Source: SYAN01 sp964406345 (lineage in GTDB: Bacteria; Actinomycetota; Actinomycetes; Nanopelagicales; Nanopelagicaceae). Taken from it: DNA of 64,000 bases. This document shows positions 48,235 to 57,053 of the stretch, piece by piece. A program made the translations under genes and the position numbers. The stretch is taken from assembly GCA_964406345.1 (NCBI GenBank), contig CAYORK010000003.1:1-64000 (forward strand), in the 5' to 3' direction. Each line of letters begins with the position of its first letter. Position 1 is the first letter of the stretch. The notes below the pieces were generated by a model, which was not told the origin of the DNA, did no database searches, and saw only the letters and a list, made by a program, of their open reading frames with translations.

Positions 48235-49164
48235 CTACTTCCCCTCGCTCTCGGGATTGGAGCCAGATTCAGTCATCTCGAAGAAGGTCTCCTCGAGACT
48301 CGGTCGAAGTGGTGTGATCTCCGCAAGTGTGATGCCACGAGTGAAAGCAAGGCGGTTAATCTCGGCACCATAACTCTCACTCGCCATGATGTAGAGCTGA
48401 TCACCTCTGACCTCACAGGCGTGACCTGCGGCCTCCGCGAGTTCTCTGACTATCTGCAATCCATGAGGCTCAACGGTTCGAAGGCGAATGTGTGGTTGCT
48501 GTTTCGCGAGGAGGTCTCGGGTCTTGCCGGAGAAGATCACCTCGCCTTCACGAAGGATGACGAGATGTTCACTGATCATCTCCAATTCGCTCAGTAGATG
48601 TGATGAGACGAAGACGGTGATCCCGCCATCAGCAAGCCTTCGCAGCAGGTCTCGGACCTCTTGGATTCCTGCAGGATCGAGGCCATTGGTCGGTTCATCG
48701 AGGATCAACAACTTCGGATTAGGAAGGAGCGCGGCTGCGATACCAAGACGCTGCTTCATACCAAGCGAGTAAGTCTTGAACTTCGAGTCACCGCGATCGC
48801 CAAGCCCGACCAATTCCAAGAGTGAAGCGATGGAATCCGCAGAGTACCCACCGATGCGCGCCAAGACCTTGAGATTCTGAAAGCCAGTGAGTGCTGGATA
48901 GAAGGCCGGCCCCTCGATCATCGCACCTACATAAGAGAGGTATCGCTCTGGTTCCGAGATGGGGATATCTAGTACCTCACCACTGCCGCCCGTCGGTGAG
49001 ATGAGTCCGAGGAGCATCCTGATCGTCGTGGTCTTTCCAGAACCATTGGGACCGACGAAGCCGCAGATCGTGCCGAGTGGGACTTCGAAGTTGGCATGTG
49101 AGAGCGCGTATCTCTCGCCATACTTCTTCGAGAGATCTCTTACGAGGAGGGCACGATTGCTCAT
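48235..49164 (-). CDS. ABC transporter ATP-binding protein
   Basis: 309-residue ATPase. Walker A GFVGPNGSGKTTTIRMLLGL near residue 35, signature YSLGMKQRLGIAAALL, Walker B LLILDEPTNGLDPAG, and the switch His in VFVSSHLLSE. The 90-residue C-terminal extension is common in ABC-2 exporters. Its stop abuts the permease start. TAGGGT seven bases before its ATG gives a promoter separate from the LuxR gene. Confidence 0.92.
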   Translation of the reverse strand: MSNRALLVRDLSKKYGERYALSHANFEVPLGTICGFVGPNGSGKTTTIRMLLGLISPTGGSGEVLDIPISEPERYLSYVGAMIEGPAFYPALTGFQNLKVLARIGGYSADSIASLLELVGLGDRGDSKFKTYSLGMKQRLGIAAALLPNPKLLILDEPTNGLDPAGIQEVRDLLRRLADGGITVFVSSHLLSELEMISEHLVILREGEVIFSGKTRDLLAKQQPHIRLRTVEPHGLQIVRELAEAAGHACEVRGDQLYIMASESYGAEINRLAFTRGITLAEITPLRPSLEETFFEMTESGSNPESEGK

Positions 49165-49171
49165 GAGCGCA

Positions 49172-49177
49172 ACCCTA
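49172..49177 (-). promoter_or_regulatory. -10 element of the ABC exporter operon
   Basis: TAGGGT on minus, seven bases before ATG 49164, in the 44-base space after the LuxR gene. Confidence 0.45.
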
Positions 49178-49208
49178 TCAATGGTGAAATCACTACGAGA
49201 TTCTCCTG

Positions 49209-50198
49209 TTACTTGTTGAGGCCGAGATACGTCAGTACTGCTAGGACTCGTCGATGATTCTCCGCTTCTACAGTAAGTCCCAACTTGCTCAAGATGCTTG
49301 ATACATGTTTCTCCACCGATCCTTCGGTGATGTAGAGCGTCTTTGCGATACCAGCGTTCGACTTACCCTCTGCCATCAAAGCAAGGATCTCGCGTTCACG
49401 TTTGGAGAGCTCCGCAAGCTCTGGCCTTGCGACCTCATCAGCCATCGCTTCACGAACGGTCTTCTCACTTACCTTCCGTCGCTCTACCCATGACCTCAAC
49501 TTCGCATCGATCGTGCCGTAGAAACCTCCAGAGAGGAGACCTTCGACCATACGTGCCATCGCTCCGGTATTGCGTGGGATGAGCCAGAGTGCGAGGAAGA
49601 TGAGAATCACGCCAACGAGGATCGACCACCAGGATTCGACGTTGTAGGTGAGGAAACCACGATCGACCTCGTCACCGATCTCTAGGCGTAACTGCCCGCT
49701 CGAACCGAAGAATTGGAATGAGCCGGAGAAGGTATCGCCGCCATCGATGATCTCGAAGGACCTATCGAAGCTAGAGAGGATCAAGACTCCCGTTCCAACG
49801 AGGATGATGAAAAGTCCACTCACTCCAAAGACGACGAGGATGAAGGAGAAGATGGACCACCCGAATGCGATGAATACATAGGCGATCGCCATCCAGCTGC
49901 GAAGTGATGTCACGCGCTCCTTGACGCCATCCCATGAGAAGAAGGGGTTCTGGAACCAGTTCGGGACCACCGGGAAGTCCGTAGCAAGGATCTTGTTGGT
50001 ACGCCAGATCTCGAACTTTGCCACTCGCTCCATCAGGGTGAGGACGAAGAGAAAGACCAGTATCGCCAATGGGATCAAGGTGAAACTGTTGAATCCGATC
50101 ATCACCACCGTGAAGAGTGCGATCGAGACTGGAAGTGAGATGAAGAGGTAGACCACTTCGCGTAGTCGTTGGATGATCGATCTTCCAAAGGATTTCAT
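49209..50198 (-). CDS. Membrane-anchored LuxR-type regulator with an N-terminal sensor domain
   Basis: 329 residues. Five hydrophobic helices (about 16-36, 38-58, 102-122, 124-144 and 190-210) form a module like the 'putative sensor' domain (PF13796) that usually leads a histidine kinase. The C-terminus is a GerE/LuxR helix-turn-helix (LSKREREILALMAEGKSNAGIA, then SVEKHVSSILSKLGL). No receiver or kinase domain is present. It thus looks like a one-component fusion that binds DNA from the membrane. The adjacent ABC exporter is a likely target. AGGAAGAA precedes the ATG. Confidence 0.8.
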   Translation of the reverse strand: MKSFGRSIIQRLREVVYLFISLPVSIALFTVVMIGFNSFTLIPLAILVFLFVLTLMERVAKFEIWRTNKILATDFPVVPNWFQNPFFSWDGVKERVTSLRSWMAIAYVFIAFGWSIFSFILVVFGVSGLFIILVGTGVLILSSFDRSFEIIDGGDTFSGSFQFFGSSGQLRLEIGDEVDRGFLTYNVESWWSILVGVILIFLALWLIPRNTGAMARMVEGLLSGGFYGTIDAKLRSWVERRKVSEKTVREAMADEVARPELAELSKREREILALMAEGKSNAGIAKTLYITEGSVEKHVSSILSKLGLTVEAENHRRVLAVLTYLGLNK

Positions 50199-50266
50199 GG
50201 ACGGAATTCTTCCTGCTCCATACGCATTCCGATCACGGTGCTAGCAGGTGTTTCTCGCTTTGTGAC

Positions 50267-51121
50267 TCAAACTAGGGCTAACACCAAGAGTATGAGTGAG
50301 ACAAGAGAGAGGTATGTGATCGAATCGTGAAAGACACGGATCGCAGCCTTCTCCACCTTCGATACTTCACCTCGCATCCGAGTGAGTGAACGGAGGAAGA
50401 AGAGATTGATGAGTGTGATCGCAAGATGAGCCCATAACGGCGCTGAGAGCGAGAGGAGAAGGAGATAGGAAGTGATCACCATGAAAGTGGTGTGCATCCA
50501 CATCTGCCAGACGACTGTCCCCATCGGAGCCACGACCGGGAGCATCGGGACACCTGCGCGCGCGTAATCCTCTTTGTACTTCACAGCAAGGGCCCAAAAG
50601 TGTGGTGGCGTCCAGAAGAAGATCAAGAGAAAGAACCACCATGCTGGAGCAGCCAAGGAATTACTCACAGCCGCCCAACCGATCAGGACCGGAATGCAAC
50701 CGGCAATCCCTCCCCAGACGATGTTCTGTGGTGTCCTTCGCTTGAGTAGCAACGTGTAAGCGAAGACATAGAAGGCGATCGCGGAGACCGTCAATGCCGT
50801 AGCGAGTGGATTGGTAAAGACCCAGAAGATGGCAAGCGAGAGGATCGAGATCGCGAATGCGAAGGCAAGTGCTCGCTCCTCACTCACCTGTTCATTGACG
50901 ATCGGCCGCTTCGAGGTACGACCCATCAATTGATCGATGTCGCTCTCGATCACCATATTGAAGGCATTGGCAGCACCTGCTGCCAAAGTCCCGCCGACAA
51001 GGGTCGCGATCGCCACATCCCACGGAGGTAGACCATCGGCGGCCAGGAAGAGTGATGGCACTGTGGTCACGAGGAGAAGCTCGACCACACGCAACTTCAT
51101 CAGCGCGATGTAGGGCTTCAC
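50267..51121 (-). CDS. ctaB: Protoheme IX farnesyltransferase (heme O synthase)
   Basis: UbiA-family membrane enzyme making heme O for cytochrome oxidase; about 284 residues, eight or nine helices. The Asp-rich site is NAFNMVIESDIDQLMGRTSKRP; WTPPHFWALAVKYKEDYARAGVPMLP is diagnostic. The frame is open to 51193 but would overlap the divergent gene. GTG at 51121 (MKPYIALMKLRVVELL) fits the family and has TACGCT eight bases upstream. Confidence 0.93.
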   Translation of the reverse strand: MKPYIALMKLRVVELLLVTTVPSLFLAADGLPPWDVAIATLVGGTLAAGAANAFNMVIESDIDQLMGRTSKRPIVNEQVSEERALAFAFAISILSLAIFWVFTNPLATALTVSAIAFYVFAYTLLLKRRTPQNIVWGGIAGCIPVLIGWAAVSNSLAAPAWWFFLLIFFWTPPHFWALAVKYKEDYARAGVPMLPVVAPMGTVVWQMWMHTTFMVITSYLLLLSLSAPLWAHLAITLINLFFLRSLTRMRGEVSKVEKAAIRVFHDSITYLSLVSLILLVLALV

Positions 51122-51129
51122 AATCGGTG

Positions 51130-51135
51130 AGCGTA
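51130..51135 (-). promoter_or_regulatory. -10 element of ctaB
   Basis: TACGCT on minus, eight bases before GTG 51121. It shares a 41-base divergent space with the beta-propeller gene promoter. Confidence 0.4.
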
Positions 51136-51150
51136 CCCAAGTTGCTCGGT

Positions 51151-51156
51151 TAGGGT
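51151..51156 (+). promoter_or_regulatory. -10 element of the YVTN beta-propeller gene
   Basis: TAGGGT, exactly six bases before GTG 51163, supporting that GTG as a leaderless start. Confidence 0.5.
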
Positions 51157-51162
51157 AGGCGC

Positions 51163-52251
51163 GTGCGATTGATAACGAAGTCGATTGCGACACTTCTCAC
51201 TTCTCTTCTCATCTTGATCACAGCACCGGCCCATGCCGAGGAGAAGAGCATCGCCGATCGCAACATGAGACTTGTGAAGACCATCACTGGAGACATCGCC
51301 CCAAAATCGGTCCGAGCATCAGGAGATGGGCTCGTCAGTGCGCACAACATGATGTATCGCCACTCAGTGACGATCTACGATGCAAGGACGATGGAATTGA
51401 AGGTGACGGTTCCGGATCGAGTGAGGCTCAGTGACTTCGGTTTCTCAAGATTCCCCTCCGAAGTCCGAGGCGCCCCTGTCGAAGGTACCTACTCACCTGA
51501 TGGCAAATACCTCTATGTCACCAACTATGCGATGTATGGACCGGGTTTCACCAAGGAGGGCACCGATACCTGCAAACCCTCCGATGGCTACGACCGAGCC
51601 TTCCTCTATCGGATAGAGCTGGAGAGATTCACCATCGACAAGGTCTATCGCGTTGGCGTCGTTCCTAAGGTGGTCGAGATTTCGAACGACAATCGCTTCA
51701 TCTTGGTATCGAATTGGTGCTCATACGATGTATCGATCATCTCCACAGAGGTAGGTCGCGTCGTGAAGACCGTCCCTATCGGGCGTTATCCGCGAGGGAT
51801 CGCTATCTCTTCCGATTCTCGCTTCGGTTATGTCGCAGAGATGGGTGGCTCCGCCATCCATCGAATCGATCTCGCGGACTTCTCGACCACGCGGATCCAA
51901 ATCGGTTCGAATCCGCGAGCACTCCAACTCTCTGCAGATGACTCCACGCTCTACGCGACTCTCAATCTCTCTGGTCAAGTCGTAGCACTCGACCTCGCTT
52001 CGCAGAAGGTGATCAAGCGCGTGAGGACCGGATCAGCCGCGCGAAGCCTTGTCCTTTCAGATGATGGCAGCGCTCTCTTCGTCGTCAACTACGGCAGTGG
52101 GACTCTGGCGAAAGTCGGGACGAGTGATTTCAAAGTTCTCGAGAAGAAGAAGGTCTGCAAGGAGCCGATCGGAGTCACCTTCGAGAAGAGCTTCGATAGG
52201 ACATGGGTCGCTTGTTACGGCGGCGCAATCAAAGTCTTCGACAATCGCTGA
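51163..52251 (+). CDS. Secreted YVTN/YncE-like beta-propeller protein
   Basis: 362 residues with a signal peptide ending near APAHA (residues 1-24). About seven blades of 40-45 residues follow, with phrases such as GKYLYVTNYA, NRFILVSNWCSYDVSIIST, GRYPRGIAISSDSRFGYVAEMGGS and IGSNPRALQLSADDSTLYAT. It probably acts as a surface or periplasm-like binding protein; the ligand is unknown. Cys pairs may form disulfides. Confidence 0.85.
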   Translation: MRLITKSIATLLTSLLILITAPAHAEEKSIADRNMRLVKTITGDIAPKSVRASGDGLVSAHNMMYRHSVTIYDARTMELKVTVPDRVRLSDFGFSRFPSEVRGAPVEGTYSPDGKYLYVTNYAMYGPGFTKEGTDTCKPSDGYDRAFLYRIELERFTIDKVYRVGVVPKVVEISNDNRFILVSNWCSYDVSIISTEVGRVVKTVPIGRYPRGIAISSDSRFGYVAEMGGSAIHRIDLADFSTTRIQIGSNPRALQLSADDSTLYATLNLSGQVVALDLASQKVIKRVRTGSAARSLVLSDDGSALFVVNYGSGTLAKVGTSDFKVLEKKKVCKEPIGVTFEKSFDRTWVACYGGAIKVFDNR

Positions 52252-52265
52252 CCTCGATCACTTCG

Positions 52266-53602
52266 TCATTGAGAGACGATGACTACCTTCGGAGCCGCTA
52301 GAGAGGCGACCATGCGATCGATGGAGGCTCGAGCCCGCTCGGTCGCGCTGTAGTACTTCGGAATTCGATCCGCGAGGACCGCGAAGACCAACTCCTTCTC
52401 ACCAGCGGTGATGTAGCCGGCAAGACTTACCGTTCCATTGACCCATCCCGTCTTCGCCCTGANNNNNNNNNNNNNNNNNNNNNNNNNNNNNNNNNNNNNN
52501 NNNNNNNNNNNNNNNNNNNNNNNNNNNNNNNNNNNNNNNNNNNNNNNNNNNNNNNNNNNNNNGTGATGTAGCCGGCAAGACTTACCGTTCCATTGACCCA
52601 TCCCGTCTTCGCCCTGATCAAGCCGACAGCGTTCGGCGCAGTCTTCTTGTATCTCGTCTTCAAAGTCCCGGTCTTCCCACTCTTCGGCAGTCCCTCGTAT
52701 ATCGCGGCATATTCCGGCAAATCTCTGATCGCCGTAAGTAGTGAGACCACAGTTCGTGCCGTCACACGATTCTCTTTCGAGAGTCCACTTCCATCCTTGA
52801 TCACAAGTCCATCGATACCGATGGTCTTCGATAGGAGCGCATCCTGAAATGTCTGTTGCAGACCCTTTGCGTTCTTCTTGTACCCATGTGCCACTGCAGC
52901 ATGTTCAGCCAACCGTTGCGAGAGTCTGTTGTCACTAAAGAGGACCGCGAACTTCACCATCTCATTCACAGAGGGAGAGAGGATCTGATATGTCTGCTCG
53001 AAGGCGAGCGACTCTGCCTGACTCTTGGTCACAGGGGTGAATGTCAATCTGACGTTGCGCTCTTTGAAGATCGCAGTCAGGCCTGCAAGGTCACTTGGAT
53101 AGAGACCGGAGTAGAAGATCTCGCGCTTTATCCTCACTCCTGCCTTCAATTCATCCTTCGGCAGATTCTTCAAGATGAGATCAGGCGCATATGCCGGCCC
53201 GTACTTGGTCGAGACGCTTCGATACATCGTCAGCCATGGATCCTTTTGACCCATGATCACGAGAGAGGTACTCGACTCCATGGTGTGGACAGAGGTCACG
53301 AATTGCCTGCTGCCACCCAGATAGGTGAGCGCTGTGAATGAGGTAAGGATCTTCAGGACGGATGCCGGGATGCTGGGCGAATCGGGTCGATTTCGATGCA
53401 ATTCACTTTGATTGTTGGGGTCGAGAACGAGGATCGCAGGATCGGCAAGGGATTTCGAACTCGCTTGCTTGAGGAACTTCTTCGGCACACAACTAGCTGC
53501 AGTGACCTGACAGGACTGGGTCGGCTCAAGTTCGATCGCAAGGACTGGGGATGAGGAGAAGGTAAGGGCAACGAGAGCTACGAAAGTCAGTGCTCTACGC
53601 AT
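52266..53602 (-). CDS. dacB: D-alanyl-D-alanine carboxypeptidase / S13 PBP, interrupted by assembly gap
   Basis: Penicillin-binding protein trimming or cleaving peptidoglycan peptides. Signal peptide at MRRALTFVALVALTFSSS; active-site SxxK in IPASVLKILTS; SDN in LFSDNRLSQRL; KTG in IRAKTGWVNGTVSLAGYI. ATG 53602 follows AAGGAGG. The gene holds 100 N (52463-52562) with the same 55 bases on both sides. Removing the N run and one copy (155 bases) leaves 1182 bases, an intact frame of 393 residues, so the frame break is an assembly artefact. Confidence 0.88.
52408..52617. other. Scaffold gap flanked by identical 55-base contig ends
   Basis: Bases 52408-52462 and 52563-52617 are identical, separated by exactly 100 N. 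This is what a scaffolder writes when two contigs that overlap by a k-mer are joined without merging. Confidence 0.93.
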
Positions 53603-53633
53603 CACGCCTCCTTCTCGACCCATCACGACTCTG

Positions 53634-53666
53634 TTCGTACCCAAGTCACACCCAATTCACACCCAT
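53634..53666. repeat. Three 11-base direct repeats in the dacB / deacetylase divergent region
   Basis: TTCGTACCCAA, GTCACACCCAA, TTCACACCCAT in a row. The 11-base period puts each unit on the same face of the helix, as in operator arrays. It lies 31 bases upstream of dacB and 26 bases upstream of the deacetylase start. Confidence 0.6.
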
Positions 53667-53679
53667 CGAAAAACGACTA

Positions 53680-53685
53680 TAGGGT
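53680..53685 (+). promoter_or_regulatory. -10 element of the HDAC-family gene
   Basis: TAGGGT (inside TATAGGGT), seven bases before ATG 53693. The in-frame GTG at 53684 overlaps this hexamer and so cannot be the start. Confidence 0.5.
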
Positions 53686-53692
53686 GAGCAGT

Positions 53693-54796
53693 ATGCGCAC
53701 GGGATATCTCTATCACGAGATTTTCGGTTGGCACGATACCGGCACATATACCGGTGACATGCCTTCTGACCCGGGTGTCGGCTTACAGCCCTATGTGAAC
53801 TATGAGAATGCCGACACGAAACGTCGCATCCATGAATTGATCGTCGTCTCAGGATTGATCGAGCATCTGGAGCGAATCACACCTCGCCCTGCTCGTGATG
53901 AGGAATTGCTTCTCGTACACACCAGAGAACATTTGGATCGTATAAAGAAGGAATCAGCTTCGACCTACGGCGGAGATGGCGGAGATGGCACTACTCCCTT
54001 CGCTCGTGGAGGATTCGAGATCGCGGCACTTGCTGCCGGCGGTGCGATCGAGATGATGGATGCAGTGATCCGAGGCAGCGTGAGAAATGGTTACGCATTG
54101 ATCAGGCCTCCTGGACATCACGCGATCCGAGAACGAGGGATGGGTTATTGCATCTTCTCCAACATGGCGATCGCTGTAATGGCAGCAAAAGAGAGACATG
54201 GCAAGGATCTACGGGTCGCAGTGATCGATTGGGATGTCCATCATGGCAACGGGACCGAATCGATCTTCATCGGTGATCCTTCTGTCTTGACCATCTCGCT
54301 CCATCAAGATCGTCTCTATCCTCATGAGACGGGAGATATCGATGTGCGTGGTGCAGGGGGTAGCAACATCAACATCCCACTCCCGCCAGGTACGGGTAAA
54401 GGTGGGTACCGCTACGCGATGCGCGAAGTGATCCAACCAGCGCTCGATAGATTCAAGCCTGATCTCATCGCAGTAGCTTCCGGTTTCGATTCTTCAGTCT
54501 TCGATCCGCTGGGGAGGATGTTGCTTACCGCCGAGGGATATCGAGAGATGACTGAGATCTTGATGGAGAGTGCGGATTCTCTCTGCCAAGGTCGATTGAT
54601 GGCGACCCATGAAGGTGGATACAACGCCACCTATTCCCCTTTCTGTGGTCTCTTCGTCCTTCAAGAACTCTCTGGGATCAAGAAACTCGATGACCCCTTC
54701 AACCATGCCGATGAGTATCCGGGCCATGAGTTGAAGGTCCATGAGAAAAGTGTCATCGATCGAGCAGCGTTGATGGTGCCTGAGATCCTGCGATGA
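53693..54796 (+). CDS. Histone-deacetylase-family (acetylpolyamine/acetoin-type) deacetylase
   Basis: 367-residue zinc amidohydrolase of the arginase/deacetylase fold. The active site shows RPPGHHAIRERGMGYCIFSNMAIA (tandem His), VIDWDVHHGNGTESIF (Asp and His metal ligands) and ASGFDSSVFDPLGRM (second Asp). The bacterial substrate may be an acetylpolyamine or acetyl-lysine protein. It is coupled to the TrmH gene by an ATGA overlap. Confidence 0.9.
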   Translation: MRTGYLYHEIFGWHDTGTYTGDMPSDPGVGLQPYVNYENADTKRRIHELIVVSGLIEHLERITPRPARDEELLLVHTREHLDRIKKESASTYGGDGGDGTTPFARGGFEIAALAAGGAIEMMDAVIRGSVRNGYALIRPPGHHAIRERGMGYCIFSNMAIAVMAAKERHGKDLRVAVIDWDVHHGNGTESIFIGDPSVLTISLHQDRLYPHETGDIDVRGAGGSNINIPLPPGTGKGGYRYAMREVIQPALDRFKPDLIAVASGFDSSVFDPLGRMLLTAEGYREMTEILMESADSLCQGRLMATHEGGYNATYSPFCGLFVLQELSGIKKLDDPFNHADEYPGHELKVHEKSVIDRAALMVPEILR

Positions 54797-55428
54797 CCGA
54801 AGCGGAGATCGGGCCCGGCGAGTTCTATCCCGTCGTCGGTGTAGGTCCACACCCGAAACCGTGGCCCGAAGACTCGAGGCTCGACCCAGAACTTCTTGAG
54901 AACGGGGATCGTCGCAATGTCGTCGATCGCTATCGCTATTGGAAAGTCGAGGAGATCGTCGCCGACCTCGACACTCGCCGCTCACCCTTGCATATCGCGA
55001 TCGAGAATTGGCAACACGATCTCAATATCGGCTCCATCGTAAGGACAGCGAACGCATTCAACGTCTCAGCCGTGCACATAGTGGGCAAGAGGGATTGGAA
55101 TCGACGTGGTGCGATGGTCACCGATAAGTACCTCACCGTCATCCACCATCCTGATGTAGAGGATCTTCGGCGTTGGTGTGGTGATCATCAATTGACTCTC
55201 ATCGGTATCGACAACGTCGAAGGTTCACTACCACTCGAGAGCGCAGAGTTACCTAGAGATGTCGTCATGCTCTTCGGACAGGAGGGAGCTGGGATGTCAG
55301 AGGAAGGTAAGGCTGCCTGCTCAGTCCTCTATGAGATCGCACAATATGGATCGACGAGATCGATGAACGCTGCTGCAGCTGGCGCTATCGCGATGTACCA
55401 CTGGGGTTTGCAACACCTAAAGCAGTAA
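54793..55428 (+). CDS. TrmH/SpoU-family RNA methyltransferase
   Basis: 211-residue 2'-O-methyltransferase with a knotted SPOUT fold. Motif 1 NIGSIVRTANAFNVSAVHIVG, motif 2 MLFGQEGAGMSEEGKAAC, motif 3 STRSMNAAAAGAIAMYHW. It has no L30e-like N-terminal domain, but 60 extra N-terminal residues. The target may be tRNA or rRNA. Its last 44 bases overlap the phosphatase gene tail to tail. Confidence 0.9.
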   Translation: MTEAEIGPGEFYPVVGVGPHPKPWPEDSRLDPELLENGDRRNVVDRYRYWKVEEIVADLDTRRSPLHIAIENWQHDLNIGSIVRTANAFNVSAVHIVGKRDWNRRGAMVTDKYLTVIHHPDVEDLRRWCGDHQLTLIGIDNVEGSLPLESAELPRDVVMLFGQEGAGMSEEGKAACSVLYEIAQYGSTRSMNAAAAGAIAMYHWGLQHLKQ

Positions 55429-55906
55429 GAAGCCCATCGATCGAACGTTCGACCATTCCAAGGACTGATTCGAATGCTTCATCATCTTTACCGTAGGGGT
55501 CTGGAACTTCCCTAAAGTCATCGGATAGATCGAAGTCGCGGAGATAGAAGACCTTCGCATGATGATCCGGCTTTGAGATCGCAAGGACATTCGAAAGATT
55601 CTCTGAGTCCATCACAAGGATGAGGTCTGCCCGTTCTATCCGCTCCGCCGTGGTCTGTGATGCGAAATGTGTATATGAATAGCCAGCGCGCTCCCATACT
55701 CGCTTCGATGGAGGGTTGGGGCCTTGACCGATGTGCCACGAGGAGGTCCCAGAACTCGTCACGACGATCTCTTTCGATTCGATCTCTCGTGCGCGCGTTG
55801 CAAGGACTGCTGCAGCCATCGGTGATCTACAGATGTTCCCGAGACAGACCATCATGACCTCGATCGGGTCACGGTTCTTCAGATATGAGAGATCAGGAAG
55901 CGACAT
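55385..55906 (-). CDS. Low-molecular-weight protein tyrosine phosphatase
   Basis: 173 residues. The P-loop is MVCLGNICRSPMAAAVL (Cys-x5-Arg-Ser), and the general acid is in VPDPYGKDDEAFE. It dephosphorylates tyrosine phosphate, or arginine phosphate in some members. No clear ribosome site precedes the ATG, and the TPR gene ends 21 bases upstream, so it is probably translated from that mRNA. Confidence 0.92.
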   Translation of the reverse strand: MSLPDLSYLKNRDPIEVMMVCLGNICRSPMAAAVLATRAREIESKEIVVTSSGTSSWHIGQGPNPPSKRVWERAGYSYTHFASQTTAERIERADLILVMDSENLSNVLAISKPDHHAKVFYLRDFDLSDDFREVPDPYGKDDEAFESVLGMVERSIDGLLTALGVANPSGTSR

Positions 55907-55927
55907 CAGCGGTCACGATCGAGGTAA

Positions 55928-56869
55928 TCAGTCCTCGATCACATCCCGAACGGCCGAGATCCTTCTCTCGATCTCATCAGCGGCCTCGATTTCCCCGCGA
56001 TTGCGAAGGGTCTTCGCGATCTCCTGCTCGACCTCGATGATGAAGTCGAAATCCTTCTCATCGGATTCCGCGATGGTGTGGAGCACTTTGCGAAGGGTCT
56101 GAAGTCCTTGATCCACATCGCCAGCCAGGATCTTCGCTTTACCCAACTCGAAGAGCGCGAAGGTCTCGCGAATGTGATCGTGTGCGGTCTGGAAGACATC
56201 GAGTGCACGTTGCGCAGCGATCGCGCCGTTCTCTGCGTCTCCGAGCGCGATCATGCAATATGCGATCTTCTGATCGCACCTGCCGACATGGATCACTTCC
56301 TTCAACTTCTTATAGATAGGCCGGGCTTGATTGAATGCTTCGATCGCTTCAACGTAGCGACCTAGTTCTCGCTTCGCACAACCGATGAGGTAGAAGTCAT
56401 TGGCAGCACCGATCTCATTGCCATCGACGAGATGCTCTTGGACGCACTCCTGGACACACTCAATCGCCTTCTCATACTCCTTTGAGTTGAAGAGCCACTC
56501 TCCGAGAGTGCAGGCGAGTTCCAGGGCGACAGGGGACTTATGTTCTCGTAGCAACTCGACCGCCTTGCTCATCGCCTTAGCGGCCTCATCGATCCGACGA
56601 AGTTGATTGAGGTTGTAACCGATTGCCGAGTAAGCCTGTGCTAATCCTTCGACTGGCGCACCCGCACCGAGTTCTGAGTAGATATCGCGCGCTGTCTCTG
56701 CGAGGGCGAGCGCTTCGTCGTATTGGCCACGGGCATAGATGCGCGCGCTCAACTCGTAATAGGTCTCAGCGCGCTCGGCGCCTTGGACCTCGGGGATCCG
56801 CTCCCAGAGCATCTCTTCAGTGATGATGTCATCGTTTGTGGATTCATCATCAGCGCTCAATGGAAACAC
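55928..56869 (-). CDS. TPR-repeat protein
   Basis: 313 residues, almost wholly helical, with about six tetratricopeptide repeats (for example YYELSARIYARGQYDEALALAETARDI split over two helices, then AIGYNLNQLRRIDEAAKAMSKAV). The acidic N-terminus has no signal peptide, so it is cytoplasmic. It is probably a scaffold; the partner is unknown. It may start at GTG 56869 or at TTG 56857, which has GAGAGG nine bases upstream. Confidence 0.78.
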   Translation of the reverse strand: MFPLSADDESTNDDIITEEMLWERIPEVQGAERAETYYELSARIYARGQYDEALALAETARDIYSELGAGAPVEGLAQAYSAIGYNLNQLRRIDEAAKAMSKAVELLREHKSPVALELACTLGEWLFNSKEYEKAIECVQECVQEHLVDGNEIGAANDFYLIGCAKRELGRYVEAIEAFNQARPIYKKLKEVIHVGRCDQKIAYCMIALGDAENGAIAAQRALDVFQTAHDHIRETFALFELGKAKILAGDVDQGLQTLRKVLHTIAESDEKDFDFIIEVEQEIAKTLRNRGEIEAADEIERRISAVRDVIED

Positions 56870-57011
56870 CCTCTCTTTTCTACTTCTTCTCTATCTTCCT
56901 GTACGTATGAGTTTCGCAACCAGATTACGTGCCGGGAAGTGGCGTCACCTTAGCAAGGTCGGCTTAGACGAGGGGTCTCAAAGACTCTGATGGATAGGAA
57001 GTAAGCGGAGC

Positions 57012-57042
57012 GCGTCTCGATTTGAGAGGCCTCTTGAGACGC
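57012..57042. terminator. Hairpin after the nucleotidyltransferase gene
   Basis: GCGTCTC and GAGACGC (seven pairs) enclose a loop that itself holds the palindrome AGAGGCCTCT. It begins 12 bases past the stop codon of the minus-strand gene and has no T-run. The rest of 56870-57053 shows no gene. Confidence 0.45.
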
Positions 57043-57053
57043 TTCGCGCGACT

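Noticed and set aside
52427..53644. Two partial PBP frames as separate genes or a pseudogene
   Set aside because: The break coincides with 100 N and duplicated contig ends; merging restores one intact gene.
56870..57053. Possible tRNA or small RNA gene in the largest gap
   Set aside because: No cloverleaf or CCA-like end; only the hairpin beside the nucleotidyltransferase stop is supported.
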